64,000 bases of DNA, taken from contig NZ_SJPQ01000001.1 of assembly GCF_007859945.1 (NCBI RefSeq), forward strand, positions 124,001 to 188,000, given 5' to 3'. This document shows, in pieces, positions 7,922 to 17,768 of this stretch. Source of the stretch: Pseudobythopirellula maris. GTDB lineage: Bacteria; Planctomycetota; Planctomycetia; Pirellulales; Lacipirellulaceae. The position numbers and the translations under genes are program-made. Position 1 is the first letter of the stretch. Each line of letters opens with the position of its first letter. The notes under the pieces are model-generated. The model made no database searches, had not been told where the DNA came from, and saw only the letters and a program-made list of their open reading frames with translations.

Positions 7922-10219
7922 ATGAACGAAGACCAGAAATCTAAGCAGAGCCAGTTGACGCATCGCACGGCCGGATCGGAAGGCGCCCGGGGCGGCTCGG
8001 CGCACGCGCGTCACGCGCTCAAACCTTCGCGGGCCGAAGCGGCGCAGCCGCAGATCGGTCCGATGTTTTTCTGGTGGGTCTTCACCATGTCGTGGAGAAC
8101 CGTGGTGCCGATCGGGCTGCTGCTGGCGATCCCGGTAGCCGCAGTGATCTATCTGACCTACACGCCGATGTACGAGGCGACCGGACTGATCAGGATCGAG
8201 GACTCCCCCCAGTACGTTGCTTTTCGGTCGGGTTCTGTCGATGCCGGGGGACGCAAGTTCATCCAGACGCAGATCGAGCTGATGCGGAACCCGGTGGTGT
8301 TGCGGGAAACGCTTGCCGACGAGGACGTCGGCTCCGCCGAGCATCTCAAGGAGGAGAGCAACCGAGTCAAGGCGATTCAGAAACGCTTGAAAGTCAAGCA
8401 GGTGGGCGGATCGGAGCTGTACGAAGTGGCTTACACCTCCCCCTCGGCCAAGGAGTCGGCCGACGTCGTGCGGGCGGTTCTTCAGCAGTACTTCGCACGC
8501 CAGTCCGACGAGGAGTACCAGCGAGCGCAGCGGGTGATCGACTTGCTTGAGCGGGAACGCGCCCGCCGTCAGTTCGAGGTCGAACGGCTCCGGAAGCATG
8601 TGATCGATCTTGCGAAAGACCTGACGGGGATGGACCCGTTTGGTCATCGCACGATGACGAATGCCGACCGGGCCTTCAGCCCGTTGTCCGGCTACCATCG
8701 CCAACTCGCTGAGATCGAAGTGAAGAAGGAGGTTCTGCGTGCGGAGCTCGAGTCGATCCAAGAGGCGGAGGTGGTGAACACGGACTTCCGTGAACGCAGC
8801 GGCGCCATCGACTTGGAAGTCGACATGAATGGTGAAGTCCAACAGCGTGAGAGGCAGATATCTCAGCTCCGCTCGGGCTTGAGAGAGTTGCGCAAAACGG
8901 TCAAGCACCCCCAGAGCAATCGGGACTACATGGCCTTGAGCGAAAGGGTCCGGCAGGAAGAGCAGTCGCTGAGCGAGTTTAAGGACAAGCTCCGGCAGTC
9001 GCTCCTGCTGAGCGCCCGCATGAGTCGTCAGAAGAGCGGCAAGACTTTAGCCGACACGAAGCGTGAAGAACTCGAGATGCTCTCGGCTTTAGAGGCGTCG
9101 GTCCGCGAAAAGTACGAAGCCGAGCTTGCCAAGGTGCAAGAGGGCGGCGGCAAGAACGTGGAGCTCGAGTTCGCCAAGTCGGAGCTGGCGCGTGAGGCAA
9201 AAGTGTTTGAGATGATCGCCAGCCGCAAGCTGGCGTTGCAGACCGAGTCGAAGGCGCCTGCGCGGGTGGAGGTGATGGACGAAGTGATGTCGTCCAACGT
9301 CCCCGAAGAGGCGATCCCTTGGAAGCAACTCTTTGTCGCATGCGCCATGTCGATGGTTGTCCCTTACGGCGTTGTTGTCTTGCGAGAGATGGCTTTGCGT
9401 CGGGTCACCGACTCCGACCAGATCTATCAAGACACCAACCTGCGTATCCTTGGAGAGATCAGTTCCTTCCCGAAGAGGAAGGTCGCCGCGAACCCGCAGA
9501 TGTTGCCGCGGCGGTTGCGTAGAGAGATGTACGTCTTCGCCGAGTCGATCAACGCGTTGCGGACCAGTCTCGTGTTCGCCGCGGAGCCTGATCAGCCGTT
9601 GGTGATCGCACTCACCAGCGCTGTTTCCGGCGAGGGTAAGACCAGTATCTCGGTGGCGCTAGCCATGAGCTTCGCCAACGCGAGCGGCAAGCCCACGTTG
9701 CTGATCGACGGCGACACCCGCAAGCCGGGGGTACCGGATCTAATCGACCTGCGGCACGGCCAAGGCCTGACCGAAGTGCTGGCGGGGCAGTGCACGCTCG
9801 ACGAGGCGTTGCAGCCCGCGCGCGGGGTCGCCAACCTTCAGGTGCTGCCGGCCGGCAAAAGCCGCAGCGACCATCAGCTGTTGCTGCAGCCACAGCGTCT
9901 CTCCCAATTGATCGAGTCAGCGCGGGACCGCTTCGACACGATCCTGATCGACACCCCTCCAGTGCTCGGGGCGAGTGAAGCCCTGTCGCTTTGCCGCTCG
10001 GCTGACATGACCACACTTTGTGCGTTGCGGGGGGTGAGCCGCTCGAGGCAAGTCAAAATGGCGGCGGAGAAACTCGACTCGGCGGGCGCCAACTTGGCTG
10101 GCGCCGCCTTGAGCGGCGTGGCTCCCATGGGGTATGGCAGCGTCTATGCCTACGGCTATGGATTTCCGGAACAAGAAGAACGTCCCGAGGGATTAGTGGG
10201 CGTCCCAGGCGGCGTGTGA
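7922..10219 (+). CDS. polysaccharide co-polymerase with tyrosine autokinase domain (Wzc-like)
   Basis: The 765-residue protein has a Wzz-type chain-length domain with a first membrane segment at about residues 57-77. Long periplasmic coiled coils follow, then a second membrane segment near 468-485 and a cytoplasmic BY-kinase domain. The kinase shows Walker A (SGEGKTS, ~residue 570), Walker A' (LIDGDTRKPG, ~597) and Walker B (ILIDTPP, ~674). A short Tyr cluster near residues 738-748 (YGSVYAYGYGF) is the likely autophosphorylation tail. These proteins set polymer length and control Wzy/Wza-type export through phosphorylation cycles. It follows the exosortase and precedes the TPR giant, as in exosortase-type EPS operons. 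Confidence 0.93.
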   Translation: MNEDQKSKQSQLTHRTAGSEGARGGSAHARHALKPSRAEAAQPQIGPMFFWWVFTMSWRTVVPIGLLLAIPVAAVIYLTYTPMYEATGLIRIEDSPQYVAFRSGSVDAGGRKFIQTQIELMRNPVVLRETLADEDVGSAEHLKEESNRVKAIQKRLKVKQVGGSELYEVAYTSPSAKESADVVRAVLQQYFARQSDEEYQRAQRVIDLLERERARRQFEVERLRKHVIDLAKDLTGMDPFGHRTMTNADRAFSPLSGYHRQLAEIEVKKEVLRAELESIQEAEVVNTDFRERSGAIDLEVDMNGEVQQRERQISQLRSGLRELRKTVKHPQSNRDYMALSERVRQEEQSLSEFKDKLRQSLLLSARMSRQKSGKTLADTKREELEMLSALEASVREKYEAELAKVQEGGGKNVELEFAKSELAREAKVFEMIASRKLALQTESKAPARVEVMDEVMSSNVPEEAIPWKQLFVACAMSMVVPYGVVVLREMALRRVTDSDQIYQDTNLRILGEISSFPKRKVAANPQMLPRRLRREMYVFAESINALRTSLVFAAEPDQPLVIALTSAVSGEGKTSISVALAMSFANASGKPTLLIDGDTRKPGVPDLIDLRHGQGLTEVLAGQCTLDEALQPARGVANLQVLPAGKSRSDHQLLLQPQRLSQLIESARDRFDTILIDTPPVLGASEALSLCRSADMTTLCALRGVSRSRQVKMAAEKLDSAGANLAGAALSGVAPMGYGSVYAYGYGFPEQEERPEGLVGVPGGV

Positions 10220-10278
10220 GAGTGGCCGGCGGATCGCACCTGACCGGTTTGGCTTAAGAAAAAAGAGACACCAGGCAA

Positions 10279-13200
10279 TTGACTAAGAACAACCACAGCA
10301 AGACGCCAGCGAGCAATTCGTCGGCAGATGATCGACCGGCAAGTCGTTCCCAGCCCGCGCAGGTGCGTGCGGTCAATGCGCCATTGCTGATCGCCACAAT
10401 CGGCGTGGTGTTGGTCATGGCGGTTGCGATCTACTTCTTGCGAGGCGTGCAACAAGAGAAGCTTGCGGTCTACTTGACCGGCATGGCCGAGCGGGCCGCC
10501 GAGGAGGGCGATTGGAGAGACGCTTCGCTCTACCAGCGGCGTTACTTGCAATTCCGGCCGAGCGATTTCGATGCTCGCGTGGCTTTAATCGAGTACGAGA
10601 AGCACCGCGAAGATTCAGGGCGGAATCCTCAGAGCCTCATCCGGTTGCTCTACGAGACGGTCGGTTTGGCCGGCGAGGGCGATTCGGGAACTAAAACCGA
10701 CCTTCAGGCTTTGCTAGCCGAGCGACTCGTTTCGACGAGGGACTACAAGGGAGCCGCGGCCGCGGCGCAGGAGGTTCTCGAAAGCGGTTCGAAAGAGCAC
10801 CACGCTTCCGCCCTCAAGTCGCTCGCCCTGGCCGAGTGCGCAATGGCCCCCGTTCGTGGGGCCGTTTCCGAAGCGGACCGAACGGATTACTTCCGCGTTC
10901 TGCTGCCCAAACTCACCGAAGCGGTCGACGCGAATCCGCAAGACACATCGCTTGCGCTGGTGACCGCTCAAGTGTTGCGCGAGTATCCGCTTGCTGCGTC
11001 GCCAGAGGGACCGTCGCCCTCGGCGAAGGCGGACGCCATTATGGATCGGTTGGTGGCGAGCACTGCGGAGCAAGACAGCGCGGCGGAGGCCCTGCTTGCC
11101 CGCTCCGAGTATCGAAAACTTTACATGCTCCAAGGCGCCTCGCAAGACATGCGGGCGGCTCTCGACAAAGCCCCTGACAACTATATTGCTGTCATCAAAG
11201 CCGGGGATGAGGCGATTTTACGGGCGACCGAGTTAGCACAGGACGCCGATGATCAGGCGTCTGATCAGGCTTATGCCGAGGCTGAGAAGCACTTCCGCCG
11301 CGCGATCGAGATCAATCCCTCGGCGGAGCAAGGCTGGCGATTGCTGGCAAAACTTTTTTGGATCAAGGGCGACTCGGACGCGGCGATCGACGTGCTCGAT
11401 CAAGCCACGCAAGAGTCGCTGGACGATCCCTTGCCAATGCGTTTGATGCTCGCCGACTTGCTGCTGGCGGCGGAGCGAGTTGAACGGGCTAAGGAGGTCG
11501 TTGATTCGCTTGACGAGTTGCTGTTGCAGTCGATGGCCCGCCGCATGCCTGGTCAGTCCCGTGACCGGATAAACAGTTTTGTCAATTTGTTGCGGGCGCG
11601 GATACTCGCCGCCCAGGGCGACGAGTTGGGGGCGCTCGATTTGTACGGCAGGGTCGCACGTTCTCCCGCAGAGCGTGCCGAGGATAATTCACTCTCGGCG
11701 TTCGCTCGCCAGGCCTCTTTCGATATCGCTCGGTTGCACGCGGGAATGGGCAACTGGGATCAAACCGCTGCGGAGCTGGCCGAGTTGTCTGATCGGCTCG
11801 ATTTGGAGATTGAGACCGAAGAGGCTGAACCAACGGACGAGCCAGACTTGTCGCTGACGGACTGGAAAGGGGAAGCAGAACTCGCCGAAGAGCACCGCAA
11901 AGCACGACTCGGAGCGGTCGACGCTTTCCTTCGCTGCGGTCAGCCCGCCATGGCGCTCGATCATTTCGAGCGGCTCCACCCGCGGCCATTCACGGCAGAA
12001 GAGATCGAACTGCGATTGCGAGTCGAACTCGACCGGCAAGCCGAGGTGGCTCCCGATCAACGCCGGTGGGAAGAGTTCGAATTCTGGCTCGAGCGTGGGA
12101 AGAACATCGGCGAGCCTCGTTTGAGTTTGCTTCTCACCGAATTGCACTATCAGGTAGTTCGGGGGGCTGATGGGGAACTCGATAAGGAGAAGATCGAAGA
12201 GTTGCTCATCGAAGGGACGGAACGCTGGGCCGACAAGGCTGAGTTCTGGCGTGCAGCCGCCAATGCTTACTTCCAGGTCTCTCGTCTCGGCGAGGCGACA
12301 GACGCCATGCGTCGCTACCGCCGTCTCGAGACCGACGCTGTTCGCTCGGCGAAAACCACCGTTGGATTTCTCGTCAACACGGGCCGCGAACAAGACGCCC
12401 TCGGATGGCTTACCAAGCAGCTGGCAAAGGCCCCTGAGAGCGACTTGCCCCAGATCCGCATCTTGCAAGTGCGAGCTTTGGTGCAAGCCAACAAGACCGA
12501 TGAAGCGCTCGCCAAGGCCCACGAGCTTATCGAAGCGCACCCCGATAGCGATGAGGCGCTTACATTGGCGATGGAAGTCGCCATCAATTTTAAGCAATGG
12601 GAGTTGGCCGAACGGTGCGAAAAGCTGCTCGTCGAAGCCGGCCTTTTAGCGCCCAGCGACATCGATTTTTACCGCGCGGTTCGCTTGGTTCAGAACTACA
12701 GCGAACTCACCCCTGCTGAACGCACGGAGTTAGGGCGGCTCGTCGCGGACTTGAAAGAAGCGAGGCCCACTTGGCGCCGTACTTCGGCGCTCGCGGCTTC
12801 GTATGCGGAAGCATTGGGCGATGACAAGACCGCTATCGGTTATCTGGAGAAAGCGGTCGCCCGCGGCGACCGCAGCCCCGAGACCCTCGAGCGGCTCTCA
12901 CACCATCTGTTCCGCACCGGGCAGTACGAGCGTGCGGATGAAGTGATCCAGCAGCTTTTCATGGGAGAGCAGGATACGACGTTCGGAGCCGAAGCGTTGT
13001 ACATCTCGATGGCGGTCCGCCAGAAACGCATGGACGAGGCGTTGAAGATTGCTCGCGAGGCAGTGGAGCGTCACCCCGAGGACGTGGCGCGTCGACTCTG
13101 GTTGTACAAAGTTCTGCTGTTGGGCGGCGAGACGGAAGAGGCGCAGCAGTTCCTCAGCCGCACACGACAGGAGTTCCCTGACAACCCCGCTATCTGGGAC

Positions 13201-14973
13201 GCTCAGTTCACGTTCTTCGCTGCGAACAAACGCGTGGACGAGGCCCGTCGCATGCTGGGGGATCTTCCCTCGGTGCTCGAGGCTAACCCGTTCACGCGTC
13301 ACCTGACTTTGGCTCGGGGCTACGAGAAAATCGGCGATCTCGACCCCGCACGCGATAGTTACCAGGCTGCACTGCTTGAAAGGCCCGCCGACACGGGGGT
13401 CCGGTACCAGTACGCCAGCCTCTTGCTAAGCACGGACCCCGACGCGGCCCGCACGCAGCTTGAAAAGCTCGTTGAACTCGATCCCGGGCACAGCGAGGCG
13501 CGCCGCAAGCTGGCCGGTGTGCTTGCTTCGAAGGGGGAGAGCACCGACTGGCAGCGTATCGACGAGCTTCTCGGCAAGCGAGGCCACGGCGCCGAGGCGC
13601 TCGATCAGCGGCTTCGCGCGGTGTTGCTAACACGACGTGGCCGGACCACCGCCGAGCGCGCCGCGAATTGCGAACTCGCCCGCCGCATCCTGACCGACGT
13701 CGTTGAGAACGCACAGACAACGCCCAAGGATATTGACCGGCTGTTGCTGGCGGGCGCTTACGAGCAAGAGGGGTTGTACAAGCGTGACCCACTCCACCTC
13801 GAATCGGCTCGTCAAAAACTGCAAGTCCTACTCGATAATCCCGAGAACGCGGACAACAGCTACCAGGATATCTACATCACGTTCCTGATCCGATCAATCT
13901 CCGCCCTGGATAAGATGGAAGATTCGGAACGTATCCGTGCAGGCTTTATCGAAAAGGCCTACGACGAGATTCGCACGCGGCGAAGCCTGTTCCAGGACGC
14001 CACGGGGCGCGATGCTGAGCATCAGCGTTACACGTTGCTTTCGTACGAAGCACGCCTGTTAGTCGCCGATCAGCAGCAGGTTCGGGCGCTCGAGTTGTTG
14101 GCGGAATATGGTGAGTCGATTGAGTCGCACGCCGACGACGAACAACTGCAGGCGGGTCTGATGCTCGGGCTGGCGAACCTGTACACCCAGATCGGCGCCA
14201 ATCAGTTGGCGGAGGAGTGGTACAGAGAGCTCACGTCGATTGTCCCGAAGGCTCGGGTGCTCTTGTCGCAGTCGATGTTGCGTCAGGGCAAGGTGACAGA
14301 CGCGATCAATCTGTTCCTCGAAAACGAGGGTGGTCAAACCGACTCGGGCCCGACCACGCCCGACAACGCGATATTATTGGCGGGCTTGTTGGCTAGCAAC
14401 CAGGCGGAAGGCGATGCGTTTGATCGTGCTTGGCCGATGATCACCGAGGTGATGGACCAAAACGAGGAGAACGTCCAGCTCATCCTTTCCGTAGCCGTTC
14501 TGCAGGTGACACGGGGCAATCAGGACGAGGCGATCCGTTTGTTCCGCAAGGCGATCGCGATCGCTCCCGACAACGTGCTGGCGCTCAACAATTTGGCCAC
14601 CTTGCTCGGTGAACGCGAACGCGACAGGGCCGAAGCCTTGAGCATGATCGAGCAAGCGATCAAGGTCGAAGGCCGAAAGCCCGCCCTTCTCGACACCCAA
14701 GGCACGATCCAACTGCAAATGGGCGACGCCGATTCGGCGATCGCCTCGCTCGAAGAATCGGTCGCCACGCTGCAGGCCGATCCGCGGTATTACTTCCACT
14801 TGGCGGCTGCCTACCTCAAGGGGGGCAGGGAGACGGAAGCGGCCGCCTCTTTGCAGGAGGCCCGTAAACGAGGCATCGACAACGCCGTGCTCACCGCCGC
14901 GGATCAGGAGCTGATGCTCGAGCTGAAGCGACGACTCGATAACCCTAAGACGGCGTTTAAAAATGCGAGTTGA
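10279..14973 (+). CDS. very large membrane-anchored TPR protein
   Basis: This 1,564-residue protein starts at a TTG. It has a polar N-terminus of ~35 residues, one transmembrane helix (~36-54, LLIATIGVVLVMAVAIYFL) and then an almost unbroken series of tetratricopeptide-like helical repeats up to the C-terminus. The last repeats (around residues 1420-1530) are the clearest, with NLATLLGERERDRAEA and similar motifs. No catalytic motif is visible. TPR proteins in EPS operons such as PrsT or PelB-like factors organise the trans-envelope export machine or guide the polymer. Exosortase loci commonly contain one, though usually about 900 residues long, so this one is large. It overlaps the EpsI-like gene by 11 bp, indicating co-translation. 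Confidence 0.88.
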   Translation: MTKNNHSKTPASNSSADDRPASRSQPAQVRAVNAPLLIATIGVVLVMAVAIYFLRGVQQEKLAVYLTGMAERAAEEGDWRDASLYQRRYLQFRPSDFDARVALIEYEKHREDSGRNPQSLIRLLYETVGLAGEGDSGTKTDLQALLAERLVSTRDYKGAAAAAQEVLESGSKEHHASALKSLALAECAMAPVRGAVSEADRTDYFRVLLPKLTEAVDANPQDTSLALVTAQVLREYPLAASPEGPSPSAKADAIMDRLVASTAEQDSAAEALLARSEYRKLYMLQGASQDMRAALDKAPDNYIAVIKAGDEAILRATELAQDADDQASDQAYAEAEKHFRRAIEINPSAEQGWRLLAKLFWIKGDSDAAIDVLDQATQESLDDPLPMRLMLADLLLAAERVERAKEVVDSLDELLLQSMARRMPGQSRDRINSFVNLLRARILAAQGDELGALDLYGRVARSPAERAEDNSLSAFARQASFDIARLHAGMGNWDQTAAELAELSDRLDLEIETEEAEPTDEPDLSLTDWKGEAELAEEHRKARLGAVDAFLRCGQPAMALDHFERLHPRPFTAEEIELRLRVELDRQAEVAPDQRRWEEFEFWLERGKNIGEPRLSLLLTELHYQVVRGADGELDKEKIEELLIEGTERWADKAEFWRAAANAYFQVSRLGEATDAMRRYRRLETDAVRSAKTTVGFLVNTGREQDALGWLTKQLAKAPESDLPQIRILQVRALVQANKTDEALAKAHELIEAHPDSDEALTLAMEVAINFKQWELAERCEKLLVEAGLLAPSDIDFYRAVRLVQNYSELTPAERTELGRLVADLKEARPTWRRTSALAASYAEALGDDKTAIGYLEKAVARGDRSPETLERLSHHLFRTGQYERADEVIQQLFMGEQDTTFGAEALYISMAVRQKRMDEALKIAREAVERHPEDVARRLWLYKVLLLGGETEEAQQFLSRTRQEFPDNPAIWDAQFTFFAANKRVDEARRMLGDLPSVLEANPFTRHLTLARGYEKIGDLDPARDSYQAALLERPADTGVRYQYASLLLSTDPDAARTQLEKLVELDPGHSEARRKLAGVLASKGESTDWQRIDELLGKRGHGAEALDQRLRAVLLTRRGRTTAERAANCELARRILTDVVENAQTTPKDIDRLLLAGAYEQEGLYKRDPLHLESARQKLQVLLDNPENADNSYQDIYITFLIRSISALDKMEDSERIRAGFIEKAYDEIRTRRSLFQDATGRDAEHQRYTLLSYEARLLVADQQQVRALELLAEYGESIESHADDEQLQAGLMLGLANLYTQIGANQLAEEWYRELTSIVPKARVLLSQSMLRQGKVTDAINLFLENEGGQTDSGPTTPDNAILLAGLLASNQAEGDAFDRAWPMITEVMDQNEENVQLILSVAVLQVTRGNQDEAIRLFRKAIAIAPDNVLALNNLATLLGERERDRAEALSMIEQAIKVEGRKPALLDTQGTIQLQMGDADSAIASLEESVATLQADPRYYFHLAAAYLKGGRETEAAASLQEARKRGIDNAVLTAADQELMLELKRRLDNPKTAFKNAS

Positions 14974-15652
14974 TTCGAACTCCCACGCATCACCAGGACC
15001 GACTCTGCCCTCGCCGCTAGTGGTGGGTGTCGCGTGCGCCGTGATCGTGCTCGCCGGCGTGGTGCACGGAAAACTGACACAACGCTGGGGGCCTGGCGGC
15101 CAACTGGAGAAAGCCGCCGCCACGCTCGCGAGTTTTCCGGAGTCCTTTGGCGATTGGCGGCTCGAAGACTCTTCGCCCATGGAGCCCGCCGTCGTTGAGA
15201 TGCTTCAGTGCGCGGACTACGTCAATAACGCTTACATGAACAGCCGGACCGGCGAAGTCGTTCGCGTCGCACTCATCGTCGGCCCCTCGGGCCCGACGGC
15301 TGTTCACACGCCCGAGATCTGTTACTCGAGTCGCGCCTACGAGATCATTGAGGAGGCTCAACGCAACGAGTTCGCGGTCGATGGCGTGAAGCACGCATTC
15401 TGGGGTGTCCGATTCAAGTCGAGCTCGCCGGGCGGAGCGGGGCTCAAGGTTTATTACGCGTGGACAGCAGACCAGGCGTGGCGTGCCTCCGAGGCGCCGC
15501 GGTACGAGTACGCCGGTGCGCCGTACCTCTGGAAGATCCAGATCGCCGGCGCAATGGGCGCCGCAGACGACTCCCCCTCGAACGATCCATGTCGGCGATT
15601 CATAGAAGACCTACTACGGGACGGTTGGAAGCCTCAGGCGGCTGATTCATGA
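14963..15652 (+). CDS. EpsI-like exosortase-associated protein
   Basis: The 229-residue protein has one N-terminal membrane helix (~18-38) and the features of the EpsI/DUF3485 family: an FGDWRLED segment (~residues 57-65), a YVNNAYMN motif, and the conserved VHTPEICYSS block near residues 113-122 with its Cys. In other exosortases the EpsI domain is either fused to the C-terminus or encoded separately, as here. It begins inside the end of the TPR gene (11-bp overlap) and its stop overlaps the start of the sugar transferase (ATGA), so it is firmly embedded in the operon. Its biochemical role is not established; it is thought to assist EPS production or exosortase function. Confidence 0.87.
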   Translation: MRVDSNSHASPGPTLPSPLVVGVACAVIVLAGVVHGKLTQRWGPGGQLEKAAATLASFPESFGDWRLEDSSPMEPAVVEMLQCADYVNNAYMNSRTGEVVRVALIVGPSGPTAVHTPEICYSSRAYEIIEEAQRNEFAVDGVKHAFWGVRFKSSSPGGAGLKVYYAWTADQAWRASEAPRYEYAGAPYLWKIQIAGAMGAADDSPSNDPCRRFIEDLLRDGWKPQAADS

Positions 15653-16581
15653 GCATTCCCCCATCATTAACGCACCAGGGTGACAATCTCGTGTCCGCAA
15701 TAACTGACTTGCCACGACCGATCAAAGTCGACTCACCATCGCGTCGTCCCCCGATCCAGCCAAGCAGCTACCTCGGCCGCAAGCGCGCGGTGGTCAGGGT
15801 CCTCGGCGCTATCGCCGGCGCCTTGTTGGCGCCTCTGATCGTTCTGCTCGTGATACTCGTGCGGCTGACGTCGCCCGGGCCGGGGCTTTACCGGCAGTGT
15901 CGGCTAGGACTCAATGGTCGAGAGTTCACAATCTTCAAGCTGCGTTCGATGCGTAACGACGCCGAGAAGCTTTCCGGGCCTGTCTGGGCCAAGCGACAAG
16001 ACGCCCGTGTCACGCCCCTGGGGCGTCTCTTGCGGTTCACGCACCTCGACGAGCTGCCGCAGATCATCAACGTCGTGCGGGGCGAGATGGACTTTGTCGG
16101 CCCTCGGCCCGAGCGGCCGGAGATCGTTGCCGATCTGGTCGGTCAGGTGCCTGGATACGAAGACCGGCTGGCCGCGTTGCCCGGCATCACCGGCGTGGCC
16201 CAGGTCAACCTGCCGCCGGACGAGACACTCGATTGCGTCCGCAAGAAGGTTGCCGCCGATCGCTATTACATTGAGAAGGCCTCGCTGTGGCTCGACCTCC
16301 GCCTGGCGGCCGCCACGTTCCTGCGTGTGCTGGGCATCCGCTATGAGAAAGGCGCGTGGTTGCTCGGGGTGCTGATCACCCCCGCGCAGCTCTTGGAAGC
16401 CGCCGAGCAACATGATTTAAGTTGCAGCGAGATCAACAGGCCACACTTCCCGAACGTGCTTAGAGATGAGTCGCTCGAAGATACGCAATCGTTCAGCACC
16501 TGCTCCGACACCGTCGTCGAAGACGGCTTGGGCGTGCCCGAGCTGAGCGCTCAAGTCGCGATGCCACGCCAGCCTCGCTAG
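15649..16581 (+). CDS. initiating sugar-phosphate transferase (phosphoglycosyltransferase)
   Basis: The 310-residue protein contains a membrane segment near residues 50-72 and a bacterial sugar transferase domain (PF02397 type). It has the GREFTIFKLRSMR motif, the catalytic Asp-Glu in HLDELPQ, and the FVGPRPERPE and PGITGVAQVN blocks. These enzymes transfer a sugar-1-phosphate from a nucleotide sugar to undecaprenyl phosphate, the first step in building the repeat unit. It is the short, single-domain monotopic type, without the N-terminal CoA-binding-like domain of WbaP. It carries a C-terminal tail of about 60 residues that is not part of the domain. It overlaps the upstream gene by 4 bp. 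Confidence 0.9.
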   Translation: MSIPPSLTHQGDNLVSAITDLPRPIKVDSPSRRPPIQPSSYLGRKRAVVRVLGAIAGALLAPLIVLLVILVRLTSPGPGLYRQCRLGLNGREFTIFKLRSMRNDAEKLSGPVWAKRQDARVTPLGRLLRFTHLDELPQIINVVRGEMDFVGPRPERPEIVADLVGQVPGYEDRLAALPGITGVAQVNLPPDETLDCVRKKVAADRYYIEKASLWLDLRLAAATFLRVLGIRYEKGAWLLGVLITPAQLLEAAEQHDLSCSEINRPHFPNVLRDESLEDTQSFSTCSDTVVEDGLGVPELSAQVAMPRQPR

Positions 16582-16682
16582 AGATACGCTCTCGGCGAGA
16601 GCCGGTTCGTTCTACCTCCTGCCTGCCGCCCCACCTGATCGGGCCCCTCCTCTCGACTCCCTCCCACCCTGTCGATACGCAA

Positions 16683-17681
16683 TTGAACACACTGGTCACA
16701 GGAGCCGCCGGATTTATCGGCTACCATTTGTGCGAGCGGCTGCTCGCACGTGGTGACCGGGTGCTTGGCGTCGACAACTTCAGCAACTACTACGACCCGG
16801 CCCTCAAGCGAGATCGGGTGGCGCGGCTCGCTGGCCACGACGCCTTCGACTTTCGCGCCGCCGAGCTGGCGGACCGGGCGGCGGTGGGAGAGCTGTTCGA
16901 TGCGGGCGACTTCGACGTGGTGTACCACCTGGCCGCACAGGCGGGGGTGCGCTACTCGCTCAAAAACCCCCACGCTTACGTCGAGAGCAATTTGGTGGGG
17001 TTCGTCAACGTGCTGGAGGGTTGCCGGGGCCACGGCGCACCCCACTTGGTCTACGCCTCGAGCAGCTCGGTTTACGGCGCCAACGAGAAGGTTCCTTTCT
17101 CGGTCGAAGACCCGGTCGAGCAACCGGTGAGCCTTTACGCCGCCACGAAGCGATCAAACGAACTGATCGCCTTCAGCTACGCCCAGATGTACGAAATGCC
17201 GATCACCGGCCTTCGGCTATTCACCGTCTACGGGCCCTGGGGCCGACCCGACATGGCGTTGTACCGGTTCACCAACGCGATGACTCGCGGCGAGCCGATC
17301 GACGTTTACAACTTCGGCCGCATGCGTCGTGACTTCACCTATGTCGACGACATCGTCAGCGGCGTGGTGCTCGCAGGCGACGCTTCGCGTGGGCGTGAAC
17401 CGTCTGACGCCGCAGGCCACCGGCTTTACAACCTCGGCAACAATCAGCCGGTCGAGCTGGGTCGCCTCATCGAATTGATCGAAGCGGCGCTCGGCGTCAC
17501 AGCCCAGAAACGCATGCTGCCGATGCAGACCGGCGACGTGGTCGAGACTTACGCCGACATCGATTTGAGCACCGAACAACTTGGCTACCGGCCGACCACG
17601 TCGATCGAGACCGGCGTCGAGCGGTTTGTCGAGTGGTACCGGTCTTATTACGCCGACCGCCCCCACAAGGCTCTCGCCTAG
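16683..17681 (+). CDS. NAD-dependent epimerase, UDP-glucuronate 4-epimerase-like
   Basis: Starting at a TTG, the 332-residue extended SDR protein has the NAD-binding TGAAGFIG motif at residues 5-12. It also has the VDNFSNYYDPALKRDR stretch typical of UDP-glucuronate epimerases, the SSSSVYG serine block, and a catalytic Tyr-Lys pair in YAATK. Substrate residues such as GLRLFTVYGPWGRPDMA fit the galacturonate-forming 4-epimerases. It would supply UDP-galacturonate or a related sugar for the polymer, although the exact sugar cannot be set from sequence alone. About 100 bp of non-coding sequence separates it from the sugar transferase. Confidence 0.88.
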   Translation: MNTLVTGAAGFIGYHLCERLLARGDRVLGVDNFSNYYDPALKRDRVARLAGHDAFDFRAAELADRAAVGELFDAGDFDVVYHLAAQAGVRYSLKNPHAYVESNLVGFVNVLEGCRGHGAPHLVYASSSSVYGANEKVPFSVEDPVEQPVSLYAATKRSNELIAFSYAQMYEMPITGLRLFTVYGPWGRPDMALYRFTNAMTRGEPIDVYNFGRMRRDFTYVDDIVSGVVLAGDASRGREPSDAAGHRLYNLGNNQPVELGRLIELIEAALGVTAQKRMLPMQTGDVVETYADIDLSTEQLGYRPTTSIETGVERFVEWYRSYYADRPHKALA

Positions 17682-17768
17682 ATCGTGGCGGGCGTTCCGA
17701 CCTCCACCGCCCTGCCCTGCTTCCGATACACACCGTCCGTTTGACGTATAGGTTTCTCCCCTCGCAAG

